Assembly (NCBI GenBank): GCA_010014835.2
Contig: JAAAKB020211341.1
Span: forward strand, 1-20,187
Source: Apostichopus leukothele
Taxonomy: Eukaryota; Echinodermata; Holothuroidea; Aspidochirotida; Stichopodidae
Direction of reading: 5' to 3'
DNA: 20,187 nt
Made by a program: the position numbers and the translations under genes. Under the pieces are notes generated by a model. That model did no database searches, was not told where the DNA came from, and saw nothing but the letters and a program-made list of their open reading frames with translations. Shown piece by piece: positions 19,977 to 20,187 of the stretch (within the stretch, counting starts at the first letter, position 1; the number at the start of each line of letters is the position of its first letter).

Positions 19977-20187
19977 GATCCTTCTGCAAGCAGGAACTCG
20001 CAAAAAAGCCATCATTGGCTTATCAAAGCCGCAAGCTGACCGAAGTCAGTCTCTTAAATTCATATTAAACGTCCATAATTATGAATTGTCAATTGTCAAC
20101 AACACTGTAACTGGACGACCTACATTAATCTTGGAGTGACTCGAACTCGGGAGTGACTCGAACGTGGAGTGACTCGAACTTTATCAT
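19977..20187 (-). mobile_element. Interspersed repeat with three hairpins, copy 2 (inverted, runs off the edge)
   Basis: Read on the minus strand, this copy matches 16581-16749 closely, including the first two hairpins unchanged. The third hairpin has one mismatched pair. Its tail region (below 19977) has lost the clean ACAT repeat. On its 5' side it extends further than copy 1, into an array of GTTCGAGTCACTCC units, and is cut by the window end. Confidence 0.65.
20133..20180 (-). repeat. Three tandem 16-17 bp units resembling a Pol III B box
   Basis: On the minus strand the unit reads GTTCGAGTCACTCC, repeated three times (about 20166-20180, 20150-20164 and 20133-20147). GTTCGAGTC fits the tRNA-type B-box consensus GWTCRANNC. 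This suggests, but does not prove, that the repeat copy has a tRNA-derived promoter head. No A box is visible before the window ends. Confidence 0.5.

Overview
The window is eukaryotic nuclear DNA from an animal, most likely a marine invertebrate deuterostome. It is AT-rich, its genes are split by GT-AG introns, and it carries several small repeat families. Three conserved animal genes can be rebuilt exon by exon, and splice phases agree at every junction. An echinoderm, possibly a sea cucumber, would fit the repeats, but that is only a guess.

Layout: (1) 1-2540 has no recognised gene. It holds a hAT-like MITE (535-734), an unexplained exon-like segment (1988-2078) and the putative EMC7 promoter. 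(2) 2541-5139 (+) is a complete four-exon EMC7 gene, encoding ER membrane protein complex subunit 7 (226 aa). (3) 5140-9612 is the space between two convergent genes. It holds the EMC7 3' UTR, an imperfect direct repeat with an inverted core, a TTAA-flanked MITE (6251-6609), a 77-78 bp minisatellite (6724-6930) and about 2.7 kb of featureless AT-rich DNA. (4) 9613-16556 (-) holds eleven exons encoding the C-terminal 397 aa of an MCMDC2-like protein, a divergent MCM relative used in meiotic recombination. The N-terminal part is absent from the window. Three introns contain internal tandem duplications, and two of these copied an exon 3' end. (5) 16581-16770 is an interspersed repeat with three small hairpins and an ACAT tail. 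(6) 16955-19153 (+) holds the first four exons of WWOX: two WW domains, a nuclear localisation signal and the start of the Rossmann fold. The gene runs past the right edge. (7) 19977-20187 is a second, inverted copy of the hairpin repeat, preceded by a tandem array resembling a Pol III B box.

The genes work in unrelated pathways: membrane-protein insertion, meiosis, and a tumour-suppressor-type oxidoreductase. In human they lie on different chromosomes. EMC7 and MCMDC2 converge, and MCMDC2 and WWOX are head to head about 0.4 kb apart. The main oddities are the missing 5' part of MCMDC2 next to WWOX, the repeated duplication of MCMDC2 exon ends, and the placement of G-rich tracts on the coding strand of whichever gene they lie in or just downstream of. 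No CRISPR array, operon or recognisable structural RNA gene was seen.
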